A stretch of DNA of 64,000 nucleotides from Castanea sativa (GCF_040712315.1 NC_134017.1:19746001-19810000); one strand, 5' to 3'; positions 45,693-59,045 are shown, numbered from the stretch's first letter. The notes: generated by a model from the sequence alone, not told the origin. Numbers and translations: made by a program.

Positions 45693-47203
45693 ATTCTAGT
45701 CTCTTGGGATCCGAACGAAGTCCAACTTATCGAACTCCCGAGCTAGATGTTTCGTAAGCTCGAGATACTTCTACATTCTCTCATCTTTTGCCTCATACTC
45801 TTCCCTGATTTACCCTATCGCCTATTTCGAGTCGCTCTGGATGAGTAGGTTCTTAGCCCCAAGTGCTTTCCCGAGTCTCAATCCCATCAGTATCCCTTCG
45901 TACTCGGCCTCATTGTTGGTTGTCGAGAATTTTAGTTGGACTCCATATCTGAGTTTTTCTCCATCAGGGGTGTTTATGATAACCCCTACTCCCCCCTCAT
46001 TTGGGCTGATGAGCCATCAGTTGGATTGTCCATTGTTCCGCCTCATCACCACGGTCGTCATCTTCTAGAAGGGTGAACTCGACAATGAAATCTGCTAGAG
46101 CTTGCGCCTTGATGGCTGTTTTGGAATGGTACTCGATGTCGAACTGGTTGAGTTCGATTGCCCACTGGACCATTCTCCCTGCTACCTTAGGTTTGTTCAT
46201 GGATTTCCTGATTGGTTGGTCCGTCATTACCAGGATAAGATGTGCTTCGAAGTACAGTCGCAGCTTCCATGAAGCCACTATTAAAGCAAATGCAATCTTC
46301 TTAATCTTGGGATACTTGGCTTCTGCTCCCTGGAGGGCTTGACTGATGTAGTACGCTGAAAGCTGCTTCTTATCTTCCTCTCGAATTAGAGCCGCGCTGA
46401 TGGCCGTGGCTGATGCCGCCAAGTATAGATAAAGGTTTTCTCCTTCCTTCGATGGACTTAGGAGGGGCGGATTGCTCAGGTAACGTTTAAGCTTTTGAAA
46501 CACTGCTTCACATTCGTCAGTCCAGGCAAAAGTTTGCTTCAATGTCCTAAAAAAGGGTAAGCATTTGTCCGTTGCTTTAGAGACGAACCTATTGAGTGCA
46601 GCAATCCTCCCTGTGAGCTTTTGGACTTCTTTGATGGACTTCTTTGATGGTCTTCAGCGATGTCATGTTCAGTATTGCTTGTACCTTCTTCGGTTTTGCT
46701 TTCATCCCTCTTTGGGACACCATGAACCCCAAGAATTTTCCTAAGGCTACCCTGAAAACACACTTACTAGGATTCAGCTTCATCTGATATATTCTAAGGG
46801 TATCAAACGTCTCTTCCAGATCGTTCAGGTGCGTCAATTCCTTTTTGCTCTTGACGAGCATATCGTCCACATACATCTCCATGTTTCTACCAATTTGCTT
46901 ACTGAACATCTTGTTTACTAATCTTTGATATGTTGCCTCTGCGTTCTTCAGTCCAAAAGGCATCACCTTATAGTAGTAGAGCCTTTGGCTGATGAAAGCG
47001 GTTTTTTCTTGATCTTCCTCAGCCATCTTTATCTGGTTGTATCCTGAAAAAGCATCCATAAACGTCAGTAGCTTATGCCCGGCCGTAGAATCTACCAGCT
47101 GGTCTATCCAAGGCAGGGGGAAACTGTCCTTTGGGAAAGCCTTGTTTAGGTCCGTGAAATCCACGCACATTCTCCATTTCCTATTTTCTTTTTTCACCAG
47201 CAT
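45693..47203 (-). pseudogene. Reverse transcriptase and RNase H of element 2
   Basis: 47203-46589 holds RT (KWRMCVDFTDLNKAFPKD, FMDAFSGYNQI, PFGLKNAEATYQRLVN, YVDDMLVKS). 46542-45997 holds the first RNase H. The region 45700-45990 holds the start of the second RNase H with stops. An extra short direct repeat around 46625-46650 (GGACTTCTTTGATGG) causes a shift. Confidence 0.88.
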
Positions 47204-47368
47204 GTCGTTGGCCAGCCACTCGGGATAATAAACCTCCTAAATGAAGCCTGCTTGTAACAACTTGTTAACTTCGTCAGTGATCGCTTGACTTTTTTCGGGG
47301 GCAAAGACTCGTTGTCTTTGTTGGATGGGCTTTTTCCCAGGATCCACGTTCAACTTGTGCTGGATTAC

Positions 47369-48060
47369 CTAGCATGATATGCCGGGCATATCCTCGTGAC
47401 TCCATGCAAAGACATCCAGGTTTTCCTTGAGGAATTGAACAAGTTTCGTCCTTATCTCGGGGCTTAAGGTTGTTCCTATCCTCGTCACCTTGGCAGTCTC
47501 CCCCTCGATGAGTTCCACTGCTTCCAAAGCTTTTACTTTGTCTTCTTTTTCCTCCTCAATTGTCCACGTGTGGTTTTCCTTCGCAGCCAATACAGCCTGG
47601 TAGTATTCCCTAGCCAAGACCTGATCCCCTTTCACCTCGCCGACACCGTCCTCAATTGGGAATTTCATCTTTAGGTAGTAGGTGGATGTAGCCACCTTCC
47701 ACCTGTTAAGCATGGGTCTCCCAATGATTACATTATATAAGGAGAGGCAATCTACCACCAAGAAGTCCAACTGACGGGTCAGCTGCTTCGGGTAGGTCCC
47801 TATTATGACTTTTAGCGCACTATGCCCTTGGGGTATACCCTGTCCCCGTTGAAGTTGACGAAGGGGGAGTCAAATGGGCGTAATCTCCTAGGATCTAGTT
47901 TCAACTGTTGGAAGGACGGGAAGTACATGATGTCTGTGGAGCTACCATTGTCTACAAGGATCCTCTTGGTGTTGAACCCTTTGATTGTGAGCGTTATAAC
48001 TAGGGGTCATTATGTGGCCGCCTTACTCCCTGAGCATCCTCTTCGTTGAAAAATATGTCC
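47369..48060 (-). pseudogene. Protease region of element 2
   Basis: The minus strand near 47965-47910 encodes [17 protein letters not shown], the aspartic protease active site. 47770-47369 continues with MDFLVVDCLSLYNVIIGRPM, and the linker to RT ends with DVFAWSHEDMPGI. Broken by frameshifts. Confidence 0.85.
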
Positions 48061-48102
48061 TGGTTTGTCCGTCTTTGCTTCAATAGGGGTTCCATATGGA
48101 CG

Positions 48103-49486
48103 CTATTTACTTGTCTCTAGCATGTTTTCTTGAGGGACTCGTATGATCCCCCCGTGAATAGCCCTCTTGCTATCATACTTATCTCCCCGATCACCTCCTG
48201 CGATGGTTGGGATGGACGGATCTAATTCTTGGACAAGGATTCGCGCTGGCTCTTGTTGCCGTCTCTGAACCTGCTGGACTCCCCCTTCTTCACATACTTC
48301 TACAGTTTTTCTTTCTGTATCAACTCCTCTATCGGTCCTTTCAGGTCTAAGCAATCCTCTGTGTAATGGCCATGATCCTTGTGGAATCGGCAGTATTTGT
48401 TCTTGTCACGCACGTTAGGGGACGAATGTAAAGGTCTCGGCCACTGAAGGTAATGTTGATCCTGAATCTGTGTCAAAATTTTGTCAACAGGCATAATTAG
48501 AAGAGTGAATTTTACCGTTCGTGGAGCTTTTTCGTCCTTTCGTTTGTCTACGTCACTTCCTCGACAACCTGGGTGCTCCCTCTTTTGCCCCTATATTCGT
48601 CTTCCTTCCTTCCCTCCTTTCTCGGCCTTTCCTCGTCCACAATGGCTGCCAGTGCGTCCTCGGCATTCATGTACTTTTAGGCCTTCAAGAGCATCTTTGC
48701 CATCGTCTGAGGTAGATTCTTTGCCAGCGAGACAACGAATTCTCTAGACCTTAGCCCTGCTTTAAATGTCATCAGCTATACCTTGTCGTCTGCATCGTCC
48801 ACTTCTAGGGTCTCTCGAGTGAAGCGTTTCACGTATGACCACAAGGTCTCCCTCTCCCCTTGCTTAATAGTGAGTAGGTGATCTGCTAGTCTTTTAGGAC
48901 GTTGCCCTCCGACGAAATGGTGCAGAAAGGCGCTACTTAATTGCTCGAAGCTGTCAATGGACGAAGTGGGCAGTCTCGTGAACCACTCTCTTCTAGCTCC
49001 CTTCAGTGTAGTAGGAAAGGAACGACACATTATTTCATCAGGGGGCTGTTGAAGGCCCAGTGTCGTCTTGAAGGTATTAAGGTGATCTTGGGGATCCTTA
49101 AGCTCATCAAAAGGCTCAAGTTAAGGCAACCGAAACTTTGCTGGTACTGGTCATTCTAAGATTGCCATGGTAAAGGGAGAATCCGTTGCCCTGACCATTC
49201 TATCTAGGCTCCGATCCGTCTTCTCCTTGATGGCATTTCTCAATTCATTCATCTCCTTTCTCATTTCCTGGAGGAGATCAGAATGTTGTTCCTCTGGAGT
49301 AATGGTCCTTCGTCGGTCACTTATCCCGTGGCTGTCCCCTCCATCCTCTTGGACAGCTCTTGATCGGTTCTCCTCCTGCTGAAGCATTTGTCCCATCTCC
49401 TGATTCTGTCTGGTGAGTTCTTCGACAGTGGCCATAAGAGCTTGAACTTGCTGAGCTAAGGCCGTTGAATCCTGGTTGGATTCCAT
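48103..49486 (-). pseudogene. Gag of element 2
   Basis: The likely start is the Met at 49486 (MESNQDSTALAQQVQAL), as in the element 1 gag, rather than the upstream Met at 49573 that lies in the primer-binding region. Capsid fragment 49030-48776 (LKGARREWFTRLPTSS) and nucleocapsid-like fragment 48494-48300 ([14 protein letters not shown]) follow in different frames. Confidence 0.85.
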
Positions 49487-50049
49487 CTGGATATCGAAGT
49501 TGGTAGGAACTGCATTTTCCAACCGTAGTACGAGAATGTTGTTCCCATAGATAGCGCCAAACTGATGAAGCAAAAGTTCGTCAGTCGTTATGAGTTCGTC
49601 CAGATAGGGCCGGTCACACTCCTACGTCACGACGGAAGCAAGAGCTCACTCAAATGGTCACCGGTGTGGTGCTTGCCACAATGCCTCCGATGCCAAAGTT
49701 GGTGTGGAAGAAGATTTATAACAATAAAAACCAAAAATAGCTCAGTATATCTTGTGACCATGTATGTACCTTGCATTGGTGTTATGAGGGCTTTATATAT
49801 CCCTCTGGATTCTAGCCGTTGTGGTGTAAATGTCTTTCTTGATAACGTCTCCAGCTGAGTAATGGGATTCAATACGTTTCCAACGGTTCGTCCAGCTGGT
49901 CTTAATTATAACCGTCCGGGACATTATTGGCAGCATTGAATGGTCTTAACATCCTCCTCAGTGATGCGGATAATCGGTCAGGTTCGTCTGTGGAGGAGAT
50001 CTCGTCCGTGTTTTACTTTGTCAGTCCCATCAGAAGCGTTTGAGTTACA

Positions 50050-50568
50050 ACAAAAAAAAAAAAAAAAAAAAAAAACCAGAGCTAAACTAGCTAGAATCAG
50101 CTAAGAGAACAGAATTTATGCCTAATTTAAATTTTTATGGGATAAATGATGATAAAGATATGTTTTATTTATTCAAATAAATTAGTCTGGATTAGGATTA
50201 CTTAGATTGGTGAATTGTGATTGGTTTCATTGATAAATTATAGCAAGTTGGTATAATCTTTTATTTGATTGGAAGTGCCTAGAATATTAATAGTGAACAA
50301 AGATTAATCATGATTTTCAGAGTAACAAACTGTTTGCTAGTCTAATTTGGAGATTTGGACTCTTTTTTTTTTTTTTTTTTTTTTTTTTGAAGTGAAGATT
50401 TGAACTCTTTTGATATCATAGTCATCAAATTAGGAGGCTTGGTTCCTTCTAAGCAACTAACAAAATATTGGATACATAACAAAGGTCCAGTCTTAGTACC
50501 TTTGGCTGGGTTGTTTACAGTTATATCCACGAAGTTGTGTAAAAATATCTGTGGTTTGTCTAGTTTCC
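50050..50568. other. Non-coding with A and T runs
   Basis: An A run at 50052-50075 and a T run at about 50364-50388. No gene. Confidence 0.5.
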
Positions 50569-50741
50569 ATACTCATTCCTAGTTTCTTAAAAGCCAACCT
50601 GAATGTCCTATTGGCTAAGACTACGCTCTCCTTATGTCTAAGCTTTTGGCCTTGTACCAATACATCTGTCTCAGTATGAATGAGTCTAATCAGAAAAAAT
50701 AAATCAAACTGAGCAAGAAGCTTCCTTCCTTTGCTAGCCAT
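50569..50741 (-). pseudogene. S-receptor kinase first-exon relic (relic E)
   Basis: From the Met at 50741 the minus strand encodes a signal-peptide-like start (MASKGRKLLAQFDLFFLIRL) followed by ETDVLVQGQKLRH and ANRTFRL, the start of the bulb-lectin domain of G-type lectin kinases. Similarity fades after about 60 residues and nothing of the rest of the gene follows. It is a truncated gene start. Confidence 0.75.
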
Positions 50742-53055
50742 GCATATCGATGGAAAATTTTAAGACGAGATCGTGAAGGTAGTCTAACTCGTTGATTGTC
50801 AATCACTACAGCCAAACTGCTGGCTTTTTTGACCTTTTCTTCTTTTGGTCAGAGTTTTTTTTTTTTTGAACACCTTTTTGTCAGATTATTGAACTTTCTT
50901 TTTTGACTTGATTACAGAATTGATTGCCATGTGTTTATGACACCACACGTGGACCCACTTAGGTCTTATGTCAAAGCAAATTCGGATCTTTGTTACAAAA
51001 TCTCAGCATTTTCATATTCCTACTTTTCTAACCTTATTTGCGCATTCATTAACCTGTATCTTTAGGTTCCACTTGTTTTGAGGGAAATATCATCAGGAGC
51101 TGACCAAGAGAAGAAATGTTGATCGATCATGTAAAGTTCTCTACCACTAACCTTACCTAAAAGATTAATTTAACTGATATTCATAAAATTAATCTGGCAG
51201 GAGCTTTAAAAATAAACAAGAAAGAGATAATAAAAGATGTAGCAGTAGTGCTCAAAAAGATCTATTTTTGCGGTGGAAGGAAAATTTGGAATTACGATTC
51301 ACATCTGATGGTTTTAGGGTGTAGTGGAAGTGGTTATAGGTATGATTATTTTGCTTAGTGAGGATCATTTTTTGTAGAGCATATGCTAACATGTGTAAAT
51401 TAATAACATTCGGAAGAAGATAATTAAATAAATTTTAAACTACAGTGCGCATAGAGCCATATACATAGACACATATATTCTATGATTCTCCCAGAATGAA
51501 AATGTGACACACACAACCACCATGTTAACATTAACATGGGATATTACTGTTGCTTTCTGTGGTAAAATTTGCTTTACGGCAATATTGGTTCAAAGACTCA
51601 GGTCCCTTCACCTTGGTACCATCTCTGAAATTGATACTCCATTTGATGAACAACTAGCTGATGTCCCGCACAATACGCGGTGCATCTTAAAATATTTTTA
51701 AAAAACTTTATCTTATAGCCTATATATAATATTTATTATGTTTAATAATAATTTGGGAATCAATTTCAATTATATTGTATGTCATTAGACTTCCTTTCAA
51801 TTGTTGTGAAAACAAATAAATTTAAGCAAGAATGTGATATTTCTCTATGCATGGAAAAAATATGTAAAAGTATAATCCATGTATACATAAAAATAAGTGC
51901 ATGCTATGTAGAGCATATATCACCATATATTTGATAAGAGATTACAAAAGTTGGAAGAGGGTTGGTGGGAAATCTCAATAGTGTTTTTAAAAAACCCTTT
52001 GGGCATACTAATAGGTTTATGTTTCTCAAAATTTTCTTGTATAAACAGCTAAGGCAAATCATTACTTGTCGCAGATTTATTAAACCATGTATAACACTAA
52101 ACCTTAAATTTATTTAAAATCAAACATGAAACATAAAATGTCATATCCAAGAGGAATGTTCAAACGTTTATATGGTAGAGATGTAAATTATTCAAAGAGC
52201 TACCTTTCTTCCAAATGTCAAACGAGTTTTATAATGAACTTATGTTCTACCAAATGTCAAAATGAGTTTTATAAAAAGCTACTATTCTTTAGGTAAGATT
52301 GGATCTTTCTACAAATGGTGCTTCAAGAGGAACTTGAAGAACATGCTATCTAATTTCATAGAGACAATGTAAAAACCAAAATGCAAGCCGCCATACCCCT
52401 AACATATCATAGTAAAATAGCATAGGTACAAAAAAGAAAACAAATAAATCTCATTAATGAATCAGTAATAAGAGTTTGAAAGCACTTCTATCTCATTATG
52501 GAACCTCAAAGTACATAGGTAGCAAGTGAATACGAAAAAAGGAAACAAATTAATTGGGTACTCATTCAAGAATAAAGCACCACCCTAAAAAATAGCAGGA
52601 ATCAAACTCTACTTGGATACAGGACCATTGAGAGACACTCAAAAGAAATTCATTTTAATATGAGGTTGGCCAACTTCAAATATCTCAAACCTCCATTGAA
52701 ACGTATTCAGAAGCAACTCTAATTTTTGTCATTTTCCTTGCTCTAAATTTCCCTCAATAACCATTCCAATATCTAAATGAAATTAGCAATTTCTAGAAAC
52801 CTTGTTGTCCGCCATCCACTCTTGCAAAACTTTCAACTCTTTCCTTGATAGCTCGTTGTAGTCTAGTTCTTTATGTTTCACTACAAGCTATCTGACACAA
52901 GCTTGCATCTCTTCTTTAGTCAACTACAATATGCAGCCAAAAACCCACAAAGTAGTTAGCTCTGGTGAAACTTTAGCCCAAAAAATAATGTTAACTGTAT
53001 ATTGCTTTATCATGTCTTAATGCATTGAATTTATCAAAACTATGTGATACAATAT
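50742..53055. other. Unassigned intergenic region
   Basis: AT-rich. I see no known gene. One small peptide-like exon candidate lies at about 52805-52920 on the minus strand (see findings). The open frame at 51504-51701 matches nothing I know. Confidence 0.4.
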
Positions 53056-54096
53056 TGAAAGCTCGAATTTGTGTCAAAACACAAGAGCTTGTTTAGACCC
53101 CCCAAAAAAATTACGGCTTGATTGTTTTTACTCTTACTTAATCAAAGTACAGAACAAGAGTAAATGTGCGTAATAAACCGATAACTACTCTAGTGCATAA
53201 ACATGAACAACAAAAAATAAAAGTAAAGCACAAGAGTAAGGGAAAAGAGATACAAATACAAGATAATACTAAGATGTGTTATCAAAGAGAAAACCAAAGA
53301 ACTCGGTGAAAAACCTCTCCGTTACCCTCCAAGTCAAAATCGATCCACTAGAGAATAAAGCTGGAGTACACAAATAACAAAAGACCCTCCATGCCTAGTC
53401 TACCCAATGTACTTGAGCCCTCCAAGCTCCTACAACTAACGGACTTCTCGGAGTCATGTCTTCTCTAGCTTTTCGGATCCTGCAGTACGTCCGATTGCAT
53501 CCATCAAGCCTCACTGGCTTCTTTTGGCAAATCCCCAAAACTTTCCAAACTCCAAAACACTCTCTACACTCTAAAAAGGTGTGCGTTGTATTTGGGTACA
53601 AATCTCCTCTCAAGGTATGACAATGGGAGAGGGAAGGAGAAGAGGCTACAATGATTTCTCACTAAGGATGAGTAGCTCTCTCTCTAAAAGATTGGTGTGT
53701 GTGTTGTAGAAAACCTATCTAGGATTTTTCTCTCTGAATAGCCTCTTATACTATTGTGGGTAATGAGAGTATATATAGTATGGGTGAAGGGTAAAAAAGT
53801 CACACTTAAAAATCCTTCAGGTAGAGAGTTTTGTGGGTATCTTGTGGGAAGGCTTTACCAGCGATACACTCGCGAAATCGACAACCTGGCATGACTCTTC
53901 AACTTCTAGCATGTGCTTCTTACATGGCTCTTTCGCGAGTTATCTTCTCGCGAGCTTCTCGGAAAATCCACTTGTTCTTCAATTCATGCTCGATTCTTCA
54001 CCAATTATACTAAACCCAATATGATAAAATCCCACAAAATACAAAGAACAAAATTAAAGCAAATACAACACTTTTTGTCAAGGAATAAAGCCAACA
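53056..54096 (-). mobile_element. Solo LTR (1041 bp) with perfect target duplication
   Basis: On the minus strand it begins TGTTGGCTTTATTCC and ends GAGCTTTCA. Both flanks read AATAT (53051-53055 and 54097-54101). No internal genes. A relative lies at 38751-41105. Open frames at 53395-53613 and 53831-54161 lie inside it and are not genes. Confidence 0.88.
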
Positions 54097-54101
54097 AATA
54101 T

Positions 54102-55440
54102 GATCAGAATTCAAGAGTTGCCTCAAGTCACCATATGATGCCAAAAGACTGCATTATATGAGATTGTAGATGGTTGTGCTTGGTAGTATTGCAAGTTAGG
54201 GATTGACCATTATGATTATAACTAGAGTCCATTCACCTTTTTCCCAATTCAAGAAATGAATTGCAACATCTTCAATTAGAATTGCTTAATACTTCAGTGA
54301 GATTCATCAAGTACATGCTGCATTACTAAGATTTTTCATTGACATGACATTTTATTGTTGGCTCCTTAAAAAGGAAGCAAAACATTTTCTTAGAAGTTGA
54401 AAAGGGTCTGCACTATTTGCCATGGAGCAAAAACAAAAAGGGAAAAAAAAAAAAAATTGGAATTAGGAAAGTACTAATCGCATATGCTGCTTGTGATCCA
54501 TTTCTAGTGTTTAAGATCATTAAGCTCCACCACAGGCGATTTATTTGTACAGAAACAAAAGAAGAAAAATCAAATGAGAATAAAACTGAGGCCTAGTGTT
54601 CTCCAATACCCAGCTCAAATTTTGAGTAATTCTAAATTGTTTCAATTAGCCAAGGAAAGTAGGGAAAGAAAAAATATAGAACACAAAAATTATTTGGTTA
54701 ACTGTTAGAGAAACCGAATAGAGAATTTTTTTGTTATAAAAGAATTTATGATAGAAATTAAGATTCCTTTCAGAAAAGGAAACCAAGAGACTGCAGAAGC
54801 AACTATGGAGGAATTTCACAAGCCAAAGAAAACAGATATATATATATATATATATATATAGAAAAAAATTGAACAACATCAACATGCAAAGCTATCATTT
54901 ATTGAGAGAAACTCTTTCATTTCAAAAACCAATGAGCACCGAAATCTCTTAATCTTCTACCTTAATCGCTTCAACTGATCACTAAATTGAGACTACAAAC
55001 TATTGTTTTGGAAGGAGGTGAACAGTTTTATGTATTGATTCAAAGACAGCATGCATTAAGAGAGAGAAAACATTTTTTTTTTGCTAAAGAGAGAAAACAA
55101 TTTATGTGTAGATTTTAAGACAATGTCCATCATGAGAGAGAACTTCAAAGTCAATAGAGTTGTTATCTGTACAGTACCTGGGGTTTATTGTAGGAGTTAT
55201 TATTTACTACTATTATTTATTAAAGTTTGGTTAGGATTAATGTAAGTTATTAAAATGGGCTTGGGCTTGCTATCAACTTTAGTATTGGACAAACCCTTTT
55301 GTTTATTTCAAAAAGTCAACCCATATTGGACAAAATCACTCTATTAAAGCGTCACTTGGCAACCTCATGCCTTCTCACATGAAGTTTCAGCTTTTATATA
55401 TTGATTTTCTGGTCTGCATTCTACAATTCCTGTCTCTGTC
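54102..55440. other. Intergenic region downstream of relic D
   Basis: No gene recognised. A (TA)n microsatellite lies at 54836-54860. Confidence 0.5.
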
Positions 55441-55466
55441 ATATTCCTTCCGAGGAAAAATGCCAG

Positions 55467-57258
55467 CTACTTTGGTGCAGGTAGCTTATTAGCTTCATTA
55501 TATATCATAAATATCACATCTAACATGGTAGGTCTGTCAATTGGGCTTTCTTGGACGCAAAGGAGACCCACATGAATGCACCTCAAAACTTGATCACTGT
55601 GATCTAAATCACCTAAAGTTGGATCAAATAACTTCAAGCCCCTACCTTCTCCCCACATCTCCCATGCCTGAAACAATTCCAAGACTCTTATAATTATGAA
55701 TATAACATGGTGTTTCAAAAAAATAAGCATAGTGTCACTAGGAACTTTAATATCCAATAAGATTGAGAGGTCGTTCAGAATGGTGACTACTATAATTCTT
55801 TTGACCACTCACAATCTCCAACAATATGACTCCAAAGTTAAAGACATTTGATTTTGTTGAGAAAACTCCCTCTATCGCATACTTCGAAGGCATATAACCG
55901 CTAAACAATTGAACAAACTTTGTTAGTATGTGAAGGAAGAAACACATTCATGTATGCACATTCATATCCATGCACTTTCTCATAAAGTGGTTTAATCACT
56001 CACTATGTCCCAACAACTCTGTTTGTGTTTACTTTAGAATCATTTGACCCAAATATTCTAGCCATACCAAAATCGAAAATCTTTAGATTCATCTCATTGT
56101 CCAGTAAAATGTTACTAGCCTTCAGATCTCTGTGAATTATTCTTAATTTTGAGTAGTTATGAAGGTATAGAAGCCCTTGAAGGATCCCTTGAATGATGTT
56201 GAAGCATTTCTTCCAATCTAGAATATTCTTCTTTGCAGGATCTATAGTAGAACATATGTGTGAGCAATTAACAAAAATCAAAAGAAAGATAATTAACTAA
56301 ATTGTCAAAACTTGCTAACCGAAGAGAAAAAAGTTGAGGCTTTTATTAGGCATGTATTCATAGATAAGCATCCTCTCTTCTTTGTGAATGCAACATCCAA
56401 CAAGCCTAACAAGATTAGTGTGCTGCAGTTTGACAATTAGTATAACTTCATTCTTAAACTCCAAAAATCCTTGTCCAGAATTCCTTGAAAGCCTTTTTAT
56501 TGCAACTTCTTGACCATCAGGCAATTGTCCCTTAAACAATAACTAATTAGTCCTAATCTAACAACTTTCCTTTAATTTTTCTGTCATTATATTAAAATTT
56601 TTATGTAGTATACCTTATAAACAGATCCGAAGCTACCTTCTCCAAGCTTGCTTGTAGTTGTAAAATTGTTTGTGGCTGATGCTATGCTTTCTAAGCTGAA
56701 AAATTGCAATTCATGGCTCTTCTTACCATCTCTTCTTTCGAGCGCATGTAATAACATATCTTTCTCTGTCTCTCTTCCCTGTTAATTAAGCTAAAACAGG
56801 GTAAGAGATCATTCATTAATTTAATTATTATTTATATGCATATAATTTATTGCTGTGGCATTACCGAAATATCTAAGATTTTGTTGTATCATATATCGTA
56901 TGGACCTGAACATGAGTACAATGACACCACCTATTTTTGTAATGGTGATCCGTATCGGTGGTTAGCTGCATTAATAACCGAAAAAGATGAAAAATTATAC
57001 ATTTAGAATCCCATATATATGTGTGTGTTTCTCAACAAAAAAAAAAAAAGAATCCTCAAATATAAGCTTATATATGGAATGATGAATAAAGATAGAAACA
57101 AAGTATCACATTCAAACCAAATTAAGTCATTATGACTACTAGAATACCTTTTGCTCGATGTTTTATCCATACGAAATAGTATAATAATGCCAGTATGCAT
57201 AGTCCTCCTATTGTTACTATGATGATACCTATACACAGGAATAATACTCGCGGTTCTT
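55467..57258 (-). pseudogene. S-receptor kinase transmembrane/kinase relic (relic D)
   Basis: Exons, minus strand: 57148-57258 (transmembrane), about 56614-56778, 56320-56530, 56004-56241, 55750-55900, 55467-55667. Lengths of three exons (211, 238, 151) equal those of copy C, so the family is clear. Lys (VAIKRL), HRDLKASN and DFG are kept. However, the APE-type motif reads PSKYA (Glu to Lys), the expected SD aspartate reads SNVFNFG, the donor after 55750 is lost so the frame runs into TAA, and a TAG follows PAPK before the last 30-odd codons. The acceptor of the second exon is also out of phase. No ectodomain is found upstream. Confidence 0.85.
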
Positions 57259-58879
57259 CTGCATAAACAAATAGAAGTAGAATTTTTTATAAACTATGCT
57301 TAATGCCTACAATAACTTAGAAAAGAAAGGGGCATATATAGGACTTAAAAATCTACAAAAAAATTTAAATATCACATTTAAAGCCAAATTAAGTCAAATG
57401 AAATCCTTGTTTTAAATTAGTAAATCAGAACATTAATATGGCAAATTTGATTTGATATAGAGATAAACCAGTGGCTCTTTTCACTGTGTTAGCAAGATAA
57501 ATGGAAATGGCTCAGTGCATCTCACTCACTTTATCACATAACTCAATTTAATCTCCTACATGAACACATCACTCTCTCATAGACATTTTGTGTTTCTCAA
57601 GCCTGGCCAGTTTTGTGGAACTTATATGATACTATGATAGTGTGTCATCACAGAAAGTAACTATTTGAAGCCTGTGCCATTTCTAGAAAGATTGATTCCT
57701 TAAATACTTAATTGGTTTATATAAAAATTTATTCTTCTAAGTAAACCAACTGCTTTTACTGGGAAATGCGATTCAAGAATGAGAATGTGCCTCTTCTACT
57801 AACTAGTAGCTCATCGAACGTATCAACTGTATTGGCTGAAACCCCTATCTTGGCACTAGGCGGTGTTGCATGTGTAAAGAATAGAAATGTAGATGTTACC
57901 AAGCAACAAATCTAAAATGTTCAGAGGCATATAGCTATCATTTTCCCGAACATTTTTGCACTAAATGAAGGTGAAGTGTTTTATGAGAAAGAGCATGATA
58001 GTTTTCCATATCTAATTAATAGATGTGTGACAGCCTGACATACCAGTCACTAAGAGAGACAAGTGTTATACATAATGTACAGTGGAGCACAGTTAAATAT
58101 AGATGCTTCTTGGCCGAAAGGGAAACTGTAATATGTTTATTGCCCTTAGGTAGAGAAATCATAGTTACCCGTGGCAGAGAATTGATTTTTGACACACTTT
58201 CACAAATTTGACACAAGTCCTACTTACCACCCGCCCTTAACTAATGTACTAAAAATTAGGTTGCTACAACAACTATCCAACATTAATCCATTTCAAGAAT
58301 ACCCCTAGCCATAGATTAACTTCCCCTATTAGAGAACAGTGATGTTTGGAACCCTCAAGGCATGATCTAGTAAGATAGCCGGTCAATACACATATATTTC
58401 CTTATAATAGATTTCGTCAACTTCTCTGCTCTCAATAATTAGATCAAAGATTGCAATTTACTGTTTAATAGGTTTCATTTTATTTAGCCCAAAAAAAAAA
58501 AGGTTTCATTTTGTAGATAAATTATGCATAAATTCAATTACAAATTATATTAATGCATAATTGAACTAAACTTTATCCTAGCTTCAAGTAGGATCCAATA
58601 ACTGGACAAAATATTGTAATAATAAGAGATTTTTAGATATATATTAAAATTTATCAGAACAACTTGATGTTTTAAAATTCATAATGTTAAATAAGAGAAA
58701 AGGTGATGTTCTGATATCTAATGCATGGTTATGTCTAAACCGAAATGGCTTGTGATATGGTATTGACACTATTAGTTTTAGTTTTTTTTTTTTTTTTGGT
58801 GTTATTGTGGTTTTGTGATTGTGAGTCTTTGTCTTGGAGAAGGTTATTTATGGCATTTTTGCTACATGTGAGTTGAGGA
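57259..58879. other. Unassigned intergenic region upstream of relic D
   Basis: No lectin or S-domain sequence and no other gene is recognisable. Confidence 0.45.
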
Positions 58880-59045
58880 CATGGTTTTAAAAACCGAATC
58901 AGGCATTGAACTGTTTTTTTTTTTTTAAATTTTGGTTCAACCCCGGTTTTTGACCGGTTTTGGGACTTTTAACCGGACCGAACTAGCCTCCGGTTCCCGG
59001 TTGAACCAGTCGAACCAGTCGGTCCGATCCGTTTTTAAAATAGTG
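58880..59045. mobile_element. Small hAT-type miniature element (166 bp)
   Basis: The ends CATGGTTTTAAAAACCG and CGTTTTTAAAATAGTG are near-inverted, and perfect 8-bp flanks GTTGAGGA occur at 58872-58879 and 59046-59053. The interior is rich in CCGGTT and AACCGG words. Confidence 0.75.

Larger units (their letters stand above)
41829..50049 (-). mobile_element. Older Tat-lineage Ty3/gypsy element, inverted (element 2)
   Basis: LTRs at 41829-42311 (3' end of the element) and 49563-50049 (5' end). On the minus strand each begins TGTAACTC and ends GCTTCATCA. The primer-binding site TGGCGCTATC follows at about 49558 downward. About 30 differences by eye between the LTRs make it several times older than element 1. 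Gag, protease, RT, RNase H and integrase are all recognisable but broken. The purine tract and the first exon of the antisense gene are missing next to the 3' LTR. The outer flanks (GGTCT and ACAAA) do not match; a long A run adjoins the right end. Confidence 0.9.

Noticed and set aside
51504..51701. 65-codon plus-strand frame
   Set aside because: No recognisable domain, no repeat partner and no splice or promoter context.
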